Assembly: GCA_049724395.1 (NCBI GenBank) | Contig: JAUGWO010000082.1 | Span: 1 to 64,000 of the forward strand | Direction of reading: 5' to 3' | Length of the DNA: 64,000 nucleotides | From: Spongospora subterranea f. sp. subterranea | Taxonomy: Eukaryota; Endomyxa: Phytomyxea; Phytomyxea; Plasmodiophorida | Part shown: positions 11,852 through 22,648 of the stretch, piece after piece | How positions within the stretch are numbered: the first letter of the stretch is position 1 | How the letters are laid out: each line of letters opens with the position of its first letter | Program-made: the position numbers and the translations under genes | The notes under the pieces: model-generated | Database searches by the model: none | What the model saw: only the letters and a program-made list of their open reading frames with translations | Told to the model about the DNA's origin: nothing

Positions 11852-13728
11852 ATGGCGCCACAGGTCTCATTACATGATAACAATACATCTCCATGGCAGT
11901 CACCGATCAACCCGTCCCTTTCCACCCCGACCAAACTCGATGGCTCGTTTTTGAGCATGTCGGCGGCACCAAGCTCGTCGCTGTTCTCGATATTTGCTCA
12001 GGATACGCTGCCGTTCTCTGATCAAAGCCCCATACCGCCAAAGATGTCAGCCTCTACTCCGGACGATTCATTGCGATCATCACTGTCCATTGCTCGTGCG
12101 GATTTGAACAACTCCGTTTTCCAAATCGAGCATCTCAGGAAATTCGTCATGGACCTTGAGCAAGAAAATGCTCGGTTATTGGCAACGAACAGCGAATTGA
12201 AACAGAAATCGCCACAAATCTCGTCCAGATTCCAAAATAGCATTGCCAAGGACTCAGCGAAATTCACGAGCCAAAATGATGATGTTCGAAATCACGAGCT
12301 GAAAGACCTGCGAGAAGAACTGCTTCAATGTCGCCAAGAATTACACGAAAACAAGGTCAGACATCGACTGGAAAAAATCAGTCTGGAAGCGGATAGAGAT
12401 TCAAAAGCGAGAGAACTGATACGAGTCAGACAGGAATTGGAAGAGATCAATGTTGTCTATAAAGGTATTCTTCCGTTGTTGTTCTCTCGTTTTATATCAC
12501 CGAAACCTGAATCCATCAGGGAAAACCAGGTGTCTTGAGCAGCTTCAAGAGCTCCATAGCAATCAATCGTTGTTGGACGGACAGAATAGGAATGCTGATC
12601 AGTCGAAACTTGTTAAACTCACTGAATATGTGTCGAAATTACGGGACGCGTTGGTCACTGTGAACGCTGCTCTTATCAAGCAGCAGGAACAATCCAAAGA
12701 CCTACAGCTCGCACTTGACACTTCTGAGAAGCTTTTGGGCAAGGTTTGTATTAAGGTTTTCCTATTATGGCGTTTTGCATTTCTGATGTGCCATAGGCGT
12801 CGGAGAAGAATGATGTTTTCCAGAAAGAATTGCAATCGTCTAAAGACGAAATTGTTGAACTTTTAGCCCATATCTCGGAATTAGAATCAAAGCGTTTACA
12901 AGCTGGTGGCGGCAGCGTTCACCAGGTTGCAAAGGATTACTCCGATGCCGTCGCTGTGCCTTCAGCGCAACCTGAGATCCAGCCAGCGAGGGCGTCGACG
13001 CCAACCGACCAGCTCAACGATGTACCGATAACTCGTGTTCTCGCATACAGGGATGTGTCCACATGCACGTTCTCCGATTCGATGGAGTCATCTATACATC
13101 CTGATGCGCTTCAAGAGAAGCTAGAGGCGCTGACTCTGCAGGTGTCGGCTGAGGTTAAACTAATGGCGTTGACTAGGAATATCTCCTGATTTGACTGTTT
13201 AGAGGGCGTTAGTAATCGAACTGCGGAAACATATTCATGACATGGAAGAGAGGGAAAAGGAATCGGAAAAACTTTGCGACCTTCTGCAAAGCGAAATCGA
13301 ATCGTCGAAAAGAAATGCCACAAAATCATCTTGTGAATACGTGTCACATTGTGTTTTTTATCGTAAGTAACTATTTTTATAGCTACGACTGATGCTGAGC
13401 TTGTTGACCTTTGCATGGAGGAATGCAACGAATTGAAAAAGACAAATTCACAGTTGGTCAGATACGTCCTGAATGCTCCCTGCGTTAAATTGTTCATAGG
13501 CTCATAAAAGAATACCAAGCCATGCGAAAGGAATTATCTCGCAAATCGGAAGAGCTACATTCTCTCAGAGTCCAATTATCCCAGCGACAAACCCCTTTGC
13601 AAATTCCACTCTCGACGATCATGTCAGGCGAAGGCACATCTGACTGCAGTACAATCATGAATTGCTCTGGCGATGATCGAATAACTCTGTTTTCCTCCTC
13701 AGTTTCATCACCCATTCTCAGGAAATAG
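11852..13728 (+). CDS. Coiled-coil protein, six exons, function unknown
   Basis: Exons 11852-12464, 12520-12743, 12797-13141, 13203-13332, 13383-13452 and 13500-13728 join in phase across introns of 55, 53, 61, 50 and 47 nt, predicting 536 residues. The first ATG after the upstream non-coding stretch gives a Ser/Pro-rich N-terminus of about 90 residues. Long heptad-rich segments follow (FQIEHLRKFVMDLEQENARL, LKDLREELLQCRQELHENKV, LIKEYQAMRKELSRKSEELH), with a low-complexity break near residues 300-370. No catalytic motif is seen. The architecture suits a structural, cytoskeletal or centrosomal scaffold, but homology was not recognised. The clean exon joining argues that it is a real host gene; the fifth donor (GTTGGT) is non-consensus. 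Confidence 0.75.
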
Positions 13729-14519
13729 TAGAGCACATATCTTCTGTTCATTAATATATTTACAACAATCGAGTCAATTTTGTTCTCGCTATGTTTGACT
13801 CATTAGTAATCCCCACATGATCCATATCATCAGGCTGGAACTGCCTTTTCTTAAGGCAACAGGCCTAGAAGCACCTTACGTGCCTCTATCGCTTGTGCTG
13901 CACGCATTAGCATGCAAAATGCTTCTTGGTCGCCCGATACCGAATTCAGGGTCTAAAACAATTACAATTTGCAGCGCTCCGCTTACCTCACGTGGCCCTG
14001 CCACCTCACCCCAAATCGGGCATCTGTGCTGCCAACGCTCTAGCAACCTCATATATAAATGTGATCTTATACATGAATACGGGCGTTGCATAAATTTCGG
14101 TTGCTGGTATAGTCTGGAACATTCAGTTAATTATCGTTATTATAGTCTATTGGTGAATTGGGTTGTTGGAAGCGCCCGATTCTACAGAAGCTATGCACTT
14201 TTCTTGCTGTACCTACGGGGCCGAATGAAGGCTCCGAGAGTCGTTGGGGAAATTTAACGGTTTTCGAAAAACAAAAAGTAGGAAGAAGCACCAACGAAGG
14301 CGGGACACCCGATTTTTCGAAATGTCAAACACAGCTGTCCTCACAGTTTTATGACGATGATCAAAGTAGCGCCTTGCCAAATTTCATTCGGCAACTCAAC
14401 TCTCTCTGTCTGCAGAAACACCAGGAACAATTCGCTTATGTTTGATGGTTCGGAAATCGTTTGAACTTAGATGGGGTTCATGGACTATCTTAGAGCGTCA
14501 ATATCCTCAGACTGCCATT
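13729..14519. other. Intergenic with a weak plus-strand frame
   Basis: A frame at 14158-14445 ends in a hydrophilic stretch (TPDFSKCQTQLSSQFYDDDQ) that could be a terminal exon, but no splice partner was found. Minus frame 13876-14091 is equally unassigned. No transposon motif. Confidence 0.25.
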
Positions 14520-14950
14520 GGAGTCAGTGATGGACTGGCGCTGGTGGTGTATGGCCACGATGTTCTTGTTGGTGACTATTGGTTGGGTTCGCGGCCCTAT
14601 AATGCATGACTAGGGTCCAGTCATGGAATGGTGTCGATGGAGTTTACGTTAGACGGTGATGATGTCGTGTCGTTATGCATCAGCGTATGGTCCACGACTG
14701 GATTCAGTGCGTGGATTGGGGCTGATGGCGTATCGTACGATGTTCATGTTGTCACCTATCGGTTGAGTTCGCAGCCCTACTGATGCATGGTTGAGCCAGT
14801 CATGACGGTGCCGATGGAGTATACGTTAGATGGTGATGATGTATTGTATCGTTATGCATTCCAGTGTTTCTATTGGGGGGTGATGGAGTACACGGCCGAT
14901 GGTGATGATGTAGTATCGTTACGACACTCACGTCTAACCATGACTGGTTC
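14520..14950. repeat. Imperfect tandem repeat, ~180-bp unit
   Basis: Blocks beginning near 14520 and 14700 share a long run (CGATGTTC, GGTTCGCGGCCC-like, ATGCATG, GTCATG) ending in GGAGTNTACGTTAGA-GGTGATGATGT at about 14639 and 14815; a third partial copy of the end lies near 14884. It sits directly upstream of the zinc-finger gene. Confidence 0.65.
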
Positions 14951-15038
14951 ATGTTATAAAAGACTATATCCCTTTCCCACTTATCATCACGAACCCACAT
15001 TGACTTTAATATAAAGCGGACGCCACATCGCTATTATC

Positions 15039-15864
15039 ATGATAACGTCTTTATCCCCAATTAGTGCACCAGCGAGGGTCATTCATCATGACCCTGTTGT
15101 TTGCGTTTGCGGATGCCAACTACTGTCCAGGCTCGAATTGGTGGCCCACGTAATGCTTGAACACGGCCAAGTAGCCACACCTAAGCTTCAAATTCTGCAC
15201 CCTAAGCCGATTCGATATCTGGTTGCGTCGCGGATGAACTCAGTTCCAATCGTGCCAGGCCAGTTTCCTGCAGAGAATCAATGTCAAGTTTGTTTAAAGG
15301 AATTCTCAAGTCGCAGCGTCTTGCATACACATGAGCTCATCCACACTGGAGCAAAACCGCATACCTGCGGTCAATGTGGACGAGGATTCACTCAACGTGG
15401 CTCTCTGAATACTCACATGTATGGTCATCGACTCATCACAAAACAGAAGATCGCTAACTGCTAGGTAGGAGAATACATTTAGGCCTAAGACCTTTTTCGT
15501 GTACCATTTGCGGGCGAGCCTTTTCTAGGCGGCTGACTCTTGAAAGGCATCTGCAAACTCATACAGGTATGTGAACGAGCGCTGTCAGACCATATCGTGA
15601 AATTCAGCCATAACAGGAGCGAAACCATATCGATGCCCTGTTTGCGCAAAAGGAATGACAAGGAAACACGTTTTGAAGGAGCACATGAGAGCGTGCCATT
15701 GCGACATCGCTCCATTTCAATGTATCGGTTGTAAAATGGACGTATTTGATGTGGCCTTGCTTGGACAAGTGGTGTCAAACTATCCCGAAACAGAAGTCTT
15801 TCCCGGCCAATCACTGTTTAACGGTCTATGCATCAAGTGCAGTCCTCCAAATGAAGATAATTAA
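15039..15864 (+). CDS. C2H2 zinc-finger protein, likely transcription factor
   Basis: Three exons are predicted. The first begins at the ATG at 15039 and runs to about 15423. An intron of about 41 nt ends at CTAACTGCTAG (15464); a 59-nt alternative ends at 15482. The second intron, 15567-15616 (50 nt), is clear. At least four C2H2 fingers are visible: CVCGCQ...[45 protein letters not shown], and [21 protein letters not shown], then [18 protein letters not shown]. Linkers such as HTGAKPY are typical of DNA-binding finger arrays. A Cys-rich tail (CIGCKMD, CIKC) follows. It probably acts in the nucleus; its targets are unknown. The first splice junction is the least certain part. Confidence 0.75.
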
Positions 15865-16343
15865 TCATACTTTTGGGCTTATTAGATAATATGTTAGGGC
15901 TTGCTAAGATAATGTAAGAGCCATGTGAACATATTATCTATGTTTCTTGGAAGACCCTGTTTAAGCATCGTTCTGATGTCAGCCGTCCTAGCAGAAGAAT
16001 TGATTTTGACATCCTTCCGGAAGGGTGTTTTGACCCTCCATGATGGGAGCACTGATCGCTTCGATACTGAACTGCCAATTCCATTTGACCCAATGTGTCC
16101 ATGGGATACACCACTGCATCCATGTTAGATTCCTTCAGCGTTTGGCACTTGCATAGCATGATACCTACATGGATAAGTTTTTCGGTAATGAAAAGGACAG
16201 CAAATCACGGTTTTCATCGTGGCTGATTGGAATTGAATCGGTACGCTGAGGCGCTTTCAGTTGTCGCCTACTCTCCGAATCATCAGTCGAAGTCCTGGTT
16301 TTGCCATGGGTCACATTGTCCATAAGAAGGCTAACAGTACATC
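15865..16343. other. Intergenic between convergent genes
   Basis: The zinc-finger gene ends at 15864 on plus and the minus-strand coiled-coil exon ends at 16344. Short frames on both strands (15925-16128, 15938-16159) have no family match. No terminator-like or repeat structure stands out. Confidence 0.3.
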
Positions 16344-16917
16344 CTACCGATAGAACGTTTTCGCCAGCGCATGAGCTGAAAATAACGATTTTAGGAATTC
16401 GTACAGCCAGAGGTAGATAATCCTACATTTATGCCGTTTCGTAAAACTTTCGGAAATAGGTGGAACATCGTCAGCGATAGTTAGATCGACACAATCTTCG
16501 TCTTCAGTTGAACCATTTTGATATTGCGCTGCTGATGCAATTTGCGGTCCTGATTGAAATTGTTGTAATTCTACACGCAAAACTTCATTTTCCCTTTCCA
16601 GGCGCGAGACTGTGCAGGTCATTAGATATTTAACAATCATTGATGTTCTATTTACCTTTCTCTTTGTAAACTGAAGCTTCCTGGGTCAAATTGCTTCCTC
16701 GTTTTTTCAACCTGAGAACCTCGTTAAATATTATTTCTTCGAAGAGTGATGACCAATACTCGTGGTATAAATTAGATGTGTAGGACAACTGTTTCAAAAT
16801 GAATTTCCATCGAACCTCCGCAGGCATGCTTCTACATTGCCTCTCTATTACGGATACATCCAATTTGGGATTCGAAGCACCGCCATCTTGGTTGTTCACC
16901 GCGTCCTGTCCAAACAT
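16344..16917 (-). CDS. Coiled-coil protein or C-terminal exons of the TRAIP-like gene
   Basis: From an ATG at 16917 (MFGQDAVNNQDGG...) the frame encodes helical sequence (FILKQLSYTSNLYHEYWSSL, FNEVLRLKKR) to 16656, then a 46-nt intron (16655-16610, GTAAAT...CACAG) leads in phase into VSRLERENEVLRVELQQF and an acidic tail (STEDEDCVDLTIADDV). A further intron of about 50 nt is likely before the stop at 16344. It follows the RING gene on the same strand within about 30 bp, so it may be the 3' part of that gene, but the junction does not join in phase by a consensus intron. A separate small gene is the alternative. Confidence 0.5.
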
Positions 16918-16949
16918 GGGTCGACTGATTTCGCGCAAAACTCAATGAT

Positions 16950-17640
16950 TCAACTGCTAACATGAATCGCAAGCTTGGAACGCAATTGAAAGATTTGGTT
17001 GTGCAGTACAGTCAATTCCTTGGAATGTTGTGTGGAAGCTTCTGACAGTTGTTCTTGGATCTTAATCATTGATAGAGAAACGGCACTCAGCAACATACAA
17101 AAATGCAGTATCACAATGTACCTCGATTAATCGAAGTTTAGCGACATGAGATTCTGATAAATGTCGCTGCTGGTCGAGTTCCATTAATCGCTTTGCTTGA
17201 GCTAACGCGTTTACTTCGTTCTCTTTCTCAGCAATCTTGCTGTGATAATGCGATAATTTCTCTCGATATTCTTTCTGTGAGAGTATGTAGGACCTATCTC
17301 CGAAGAGCGTGAGTGAAATCAGCTTACAATTTCAGCAACAAGCCTTTCGTCGCAGTTCACACCACTCGTTTTGGTTGACGACAGCGGATCAGACGAACTA
17401 AATGACAAATCTAGGAATATGTTTCTGATATGGCTCCTGTGTACCGGTTGTTTACACAATGGGCAGACTTGTTTATGCTGTATCCATTGGAGAACACTAT
17501 GAACCACGAATTGAACAGATGCTAGCCATTGGCAAATCCACAACTGCGACTAACCAAATGGAATGATACACATGACCACATTTCAGCACGGCTAAGTCAG
17601 AGACCATAACTGATATACAAATGCTGCATTCTGGCGCCAT
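16950..17640 (-). CDS. TRAIP-like: TRAIP-like RING E3 ubiquitin ligase
   Basis: Exons 17640-17555, 17496-17328, 17274-17122 and 17060-about 16950 join in phase across introns of 58, 53 and 61 nt. The first intron splits the RING domain. The joined N-terminus reads CSIC, then CGHVYHSIC and CPLC, a C3H2C3 RING, followed by SHIRNIFLDL, the same position and style as the I-NKLFFDL segment after the RING in animal TRAIP. A long coiled coil follows (YREKLSHYHSKIAEKENEVN, MELDQQRHLSESHVAKLRLI). TRAIP ubiquitinates stalled replisomes and acts in mitotic and crosslink repair; that role here is by homology. The C-terminal extent is unsettled (see the exon group at 16344-16917). Confidence 0.75.
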
Positions 17641-18509
17641 GCCTCTAGTCAACAAAACGAACACCGTCGGAAGGTCCTGGGCACATGAAAAGCAAAGCTG
17701 GAGATGAGGGGACCCCCAACTTGAATCAGGCCGGGTATGCGTTTACGCCAGGGATTAGGCCGATCAGGCTACAGGAGCAAGCGCGCCAGCATGGCAGCAG
17801 CCCGCCTGACTGCCCGACAGCAGCAGACGCGTGCGTCAGGGTATCATACACTTCACGGTCCACAATACATTCAGCCAGCCATCAGCCGTCTGGTCCAGTA
17901 CGGCTGTACATCAGCAATAGGACTTCAGGCAATGGGTTGGGGTTAGACGTTTGGGACAGAATTCTGATTCCAGATCACGGTCGATTTTTTTCATGACCCT
18001 GCCGGCTCCGGTGACGATGGCACCCGCCTTGCGCCTACTGTCAATGCGCATAAGGAGAGTCAAAATACATGGTTCCAGGACGACCTTGACTAAAGATATA
18101 ATCTGTCAATACAACGTTTTGCTCATTTTCCAGCCGTGGTCGTTTAACCATCCATGGGTAATTGTGTCATATTCGCCGCATTGCGTGTCGGGTGGAAAAC
18201 TGATTACGAAGTGATGGAGGATGTATTAGAAGTATGAACTCAGTCGATGGCTCGGCCGGGGGTTGTGTTGAGACGATGCGTTCCGGTAAAATGGACTTCA
18301 ATGCTTTCACCCAATTGAGCCAAAACACGATTGTGGTGACATCACCCGGTTTAGTGACATGAGTCATTAAATCAACGAGCGCGGCTGAGTCTTGATGAAC
18401 TATTGTCATTTGATTATATTATAGACAAATACATTAGGCTCCTACTCAAACTCTCGCTCCTAACGCAACATTCCGCTACACATAATCGAAACTTTCGAAT
18501 CTTGGAGCG
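17641..18509. other. Spacer before the gypsy element
   Basis: Short overlapping frames (17685-17996, 17951-18214, 18167-18409 minus) show no known domain. The last 100 bp may be the leader of the element that starts coding at 18510, but no LTR pair was recognised. Confidence 0.3.
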
Positions 18510-21500
18510 ATGAAAACAGAATCGGCGTACGACGAGACCCCCAGTATACAAGAACAACTGGCGAGCATGCGGGCAGAGCAGGAGCGGCTCTGCCAGGTTA
18601 TAGAGGCGCTTACAAAGCGACTACTACCGGCACCCTCGGAAGCGGCCGCGGTTCAGGTGGTGGAGGCAGAGCCAGATGTCAAGGCGACGCGGGAACGGCC
18701 GAACCTTCATCAGGCGCAACGGATCCCAGTTCGCACAGGGCAGTTTAACGCACCGAAGCTGGCGACATGCTCTGCGAACCCGTGGAGCGCGACAGAGGTT
18801 GATACAGCGGTCATGTGGATCAACATGGCTATCTCGACGGTTCGCAGGCTCGAGTACGAGGATCGACGAGACGTCGAGATCTGGATTCGCACGAGGATTG
18901 GGCATAAATCGCTCGTAGAGTTGGTTGCTTCCGCTGAGCGAATGCTTCCAGACGACCCGTACGAAGAGGTGCTCTTGTATGCGCGAGACCGAATTCAGGG
19001 ATCGTTGGAACAGGAGGACGGGAATCGATGGATGGAAGCCGCCTTGGCCGTCCACCAACGACCGGAGGAACTGTTGACGGCGTTCCTCGAGCGGCTGGAA
19101 ACAGCAATTAATGACTTGCAGGCCAATCTGCCGGGTCAAGCAACGACCGAGTTTATATATTTGGTCTACCGGGCCAGCATTGCGGACAAGACAAGGGAGA
19201 TGTTGGAAACGACGTATTTATTTACGAACAGAGCACGCGACCTGCCAGTCGAGGAGCGACTGCGATATTTGCGTTCCTGTCTATACAAGGAACGGCTGCG
19301 CGAGCAACGCGCTGGACGCCGTCCGACGAACGCCAAAACGATAGGATCGGCAGCGACAAACCAGCCCGATGTAGTAGCAGCGGCGATCGGGGCACCACCG
19401 ACGCCACAGTTAACCTGTCGCTGCAAGACATGGGCGAGCGACGAACACGGCTACCGGGATTGCCCGCACGCGATGCGGTCAAGGACCTGTTATCGATGCC
19501 ATGAGCGGGGGCACATCAGGACGGCATGCCCCAAGAAAGAGCAAGTGGACGCGCGGCGAGGACGGCCATGAACCCACAGGGGGCATCCTGAGGCTGCGGG
19601 GCGGCTGCACCCGCCCCAACCTCCTTCGATCCAGGAGGTCTGCAGAGGCCAGCAACAGATGGGACCATCCTTGTGGAGATCGGAAATCAATTGTTCACCG
19701 CGTTGATTGACACAGGGGCGGATATAAGCATAATCCGACGTCGCGCGGAGCTTCGGGGGAGGGGAGGTCACCCCGGAAGGATGGGCACGGGCGAAGGTGT
19801 CGATTGGCGGAAAAATTACGACGGGGACATTCGTAGTGTTGGACAGGCTCGTTCATGACGTACTCATCGGAAGGGACCTGCTGGCCAAGTGGGGGGCTTT
19901 AATCGACCTGGAGCAAGGTTCGGTTAGACTACGGAAACTGGGAGTGCAGGTGGCATTAAGGACAGCACCGCGAACGGAAGGTGGCGTACTCCGAGTTACT
20001 TGGGCCGATAAGGCGGAGGACAAGGCGTCGACAGTGGGGACGACGGAGTCGGCAGAGAAAACCGACGGGGCGAACGACGTTGACGAAGAAGATGAGCAAA
20101 CAGCGGCTGTGTTGGAGGCCATACATGTCGATTGGGCGTCTTTGGACGACCGGGACCAAACGAGAATCCGACAGTGGATCCGCGCAAACAAAGACCGGTT
20201 CAAGGCAAGGCACAACCGGCTATCGACCACAGAGACTTTCCAGCATCGAATCCCACTGACGGCAGGCGCGGCACCGGTTGCCGGCCCGCCCAGACGGCTT
20301 CACCCAGCAATGGAAGCATACGTGAGCGACAGCGTCAAACAAAGGTGTTGGACATCCGGCCATCATCGAGTCCTTAAGCGGCCGGCATAGTGTTAACACG
20401 GAAGAAGGATGGCACGTACCGGTTCGCCGTGAATTACCGGCTTGAACGACTTGACGGTAGCAGATGCGTATCCAATGCCCAGGATTGACGACGCCCTGTC
20501 AGCGATGGAAGGAGCCAAGTGGTTTTCAGTTTTTGATATGGCTTCAGGATATTGGCACGTGACGGTCACGGACGAGGTAAACCCAAGACAGCTTTCGTGA
20601 CGAGAGAAGGTCTGTTCGAGTGGAACTCGATGCCGTTCGGACTACGATGCGCACCAGCAACCTATTGCCGGTGATGGGCAAGGTGCTGGCCGGGATGAAC
20701 TATGTGGACTGCCTGGTCTATATGGATGACGTGCTGATATTTTCGGCGGACATCGAGTCGCATCTGGACAAGCTGACCAAAGCATTCCTGCGACTTCGGG
20801 AAAACGACCTGATGGTCAACCCGGCGAAGACCCACCTGTTCAAGAGGGAGGTGACCTATCTGGGTCATAAGATTGATGGCGAGGGAGTCAGGGCCGGACC
20901 GGCGACTGATTGAGGCAGTGGCGTCATACCCAATCCCAAGAGACAAGAAGGAGTTGAAAACCTTCTTAGGACTGGCAGGGCATTACCACCACTTCATTCG
21001 CGATTTCGCAGGAGTGTCGGCAACGCTGACAACTATGACGCAAAAGCGGCGGAATGGCGGTGGGATAGAGGACCACCAAGTCGCGTTTGAAGAGCTTCGA
21101 CGGCGGTTGACGGAGCAACCGATTCTCGCCCATCCTGATTTCAATCATCCCTTTATCGTGCAGACAGATTATTCAAGTATTGCAATGGGCGCGGTCTTAA
21201 GTCAACGCGATGAAGCAGGACGCGAGCACCGATAGCATACTTTAAAAAGTGTGTTGGAAAGGAACGTTATTATGCGACAAGAAGAGGCGAAGTCGTGGCA
21301 ATCCGAAGAGCATTAAAAAAATGGCGTTGTTTCCTGGAAGGGCAGCACTTTTTTATTGAAACGGATCACCGGCCATTAGAGTTCTTGCGTAAGGAGAACG
21401 ATGACGCTCAACTAAACCGCATCTGGGAGGCAATGGAGGGCTTCCACTACACACTGAGGTACAAGCCGGGCGTAGAGAATACCAATGCAGACGCACTGAG

Positions 21501-21950
21501 CCGGGCGGAGGGATATACTCATGAGGCAGGGGATCCGCTGGTCAATGAAATCACGCAGGACGATAGTGAGGACGATATCATTGACGTCAGCTGGGCAATC
21601 AACAACATTGAGTCTACCGATCGGTCAACAGTCGCATTATGCCAGCGCCAATCGGAGGATGGGACGTGGCGGCCACTCATCGACGCAAAGGTGAACGGCC
21701 AACCTGAGTCGGACTACGCAAGGCGGAAGGACGACCGCACCGCAACATTCCAGGTTTGCATACCGGTAAAGGATCGACCAGCACGGTTGAAGTTGGCTCA
21801 CGACGGATTATTGGGCGCACACCTCGGAGGGCGACGGACGCTGGAAAGGCTGCAGGCGGATGCATACTGCCCAACATGTCACGCGACGCGTCGCGATACG
21901 TTCGCAATTCTCCGGGGTGGTGCAAGAAGGTCATGTACAGTATACTGTAT
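18510..21950 (+). mobile_element. Ty3/gypsy element, 3' truncated
   Basis: A long gag frame (18510-19571, about 353 residues) ends in a zinc knuckle, CYRCHERGHIRTAC. Protease (LIDTGADISII near 19710), reverse transcriptase (YMDDVLIFSADIESHLDKL near 20740; FKREVTYLGHKI), RNase H (IVQTDYSSIAMGAVLSQRDE near 21160; DHRPLEFLRKEND) and the start of an integrase zinc-binding domain (LGAHLGGRRTLERLQ near 21800) follow in canonical order. Similarity stops near 21950 before the integrase core. No matching LTRs were seen. It is broken (about four or five breaks plus the missing 3' end) but the gag is long and open, so age looks moderate. Confidence 0.85.
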
Positions 21951-22254
21951 TGAAATTCCGTGTATCCAAGGAATCGAGTTTGAAGGTTTTGCATATCTAA
22001 ACGCAAACGAATAGCTGTACACCTACTGTCTGAACCCGTGGCATGAGATCAGTTGCGCCCCCCCCCTTTCGGCCCTTCCCAACCATTATTTAAGCTATTT
22101 TTAGAAAACAGCGTCAAAAAAATGCGTGGCACAATGGGCTTTGATAGGGGCGATGCGGCCTTTTATTTTAAAAACAAAATTGGCCTCCAAAATGGTACTC
22201 GATGTGATGCACGATGATGCAGATAAATTGCCGCGCACTTTTTCCGACTTCGTG

Positions 22255-22625
22255 ACTCAACCCAAAGAATTTTATCATTAAATGATGACGCAAACGGGAA
22301 TTCAATACAAACAGATTCTATTAACAATGACTCAACCGGGGGTTTTATCATCGATGACGCAAACGGGAATTCAACAGAAGTTCTATTCAACAATGACTCA
22401 ACCGGGGTTTTATCATCGATGACGCAAACGGGAATTCAACAGAAGTTCTATTCAACAATGACTCAACCGGGGTTTTATCATCGATGACGCAAACGGGAAT
22501 TCAACAGAAGTTCTATTCAACAATGACTCAACCGGACGGGAATTTCTATCAACAATGACTCCAATGGGGGTTCAATAATGACCCAATGGGGTTAATCAAC
22601 AATGATCCAACGGGCGGGTTATCCA
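22255..22625. repeat. 65-bp minisatellite
   Basis: Copies start at 22323, 22389, 22454 and 22519 (periods 66, 65, 65) with the core AACAATGACTCAACCGGGG followed by TTTTATCATCGATGACGCAA. Degenerate copies continue on both sides. It separates the gypsy element from the recombinase gene. Confidence 0.9.
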
Positions 22626-22648
22626 CAGTGGGTTTTATAAAAAATAAT

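Noticed and set aside
19853-20230. Minus-strand 125-codon frame
   Set aside because: Shadow of the gypsy coding sequence on the opposite strand.
22255-22625. CRISPR-like array
   Set aside because: Units are directly abutting 65-bp repeats without unique spacers, in a eukaryotic context with no cas genes.
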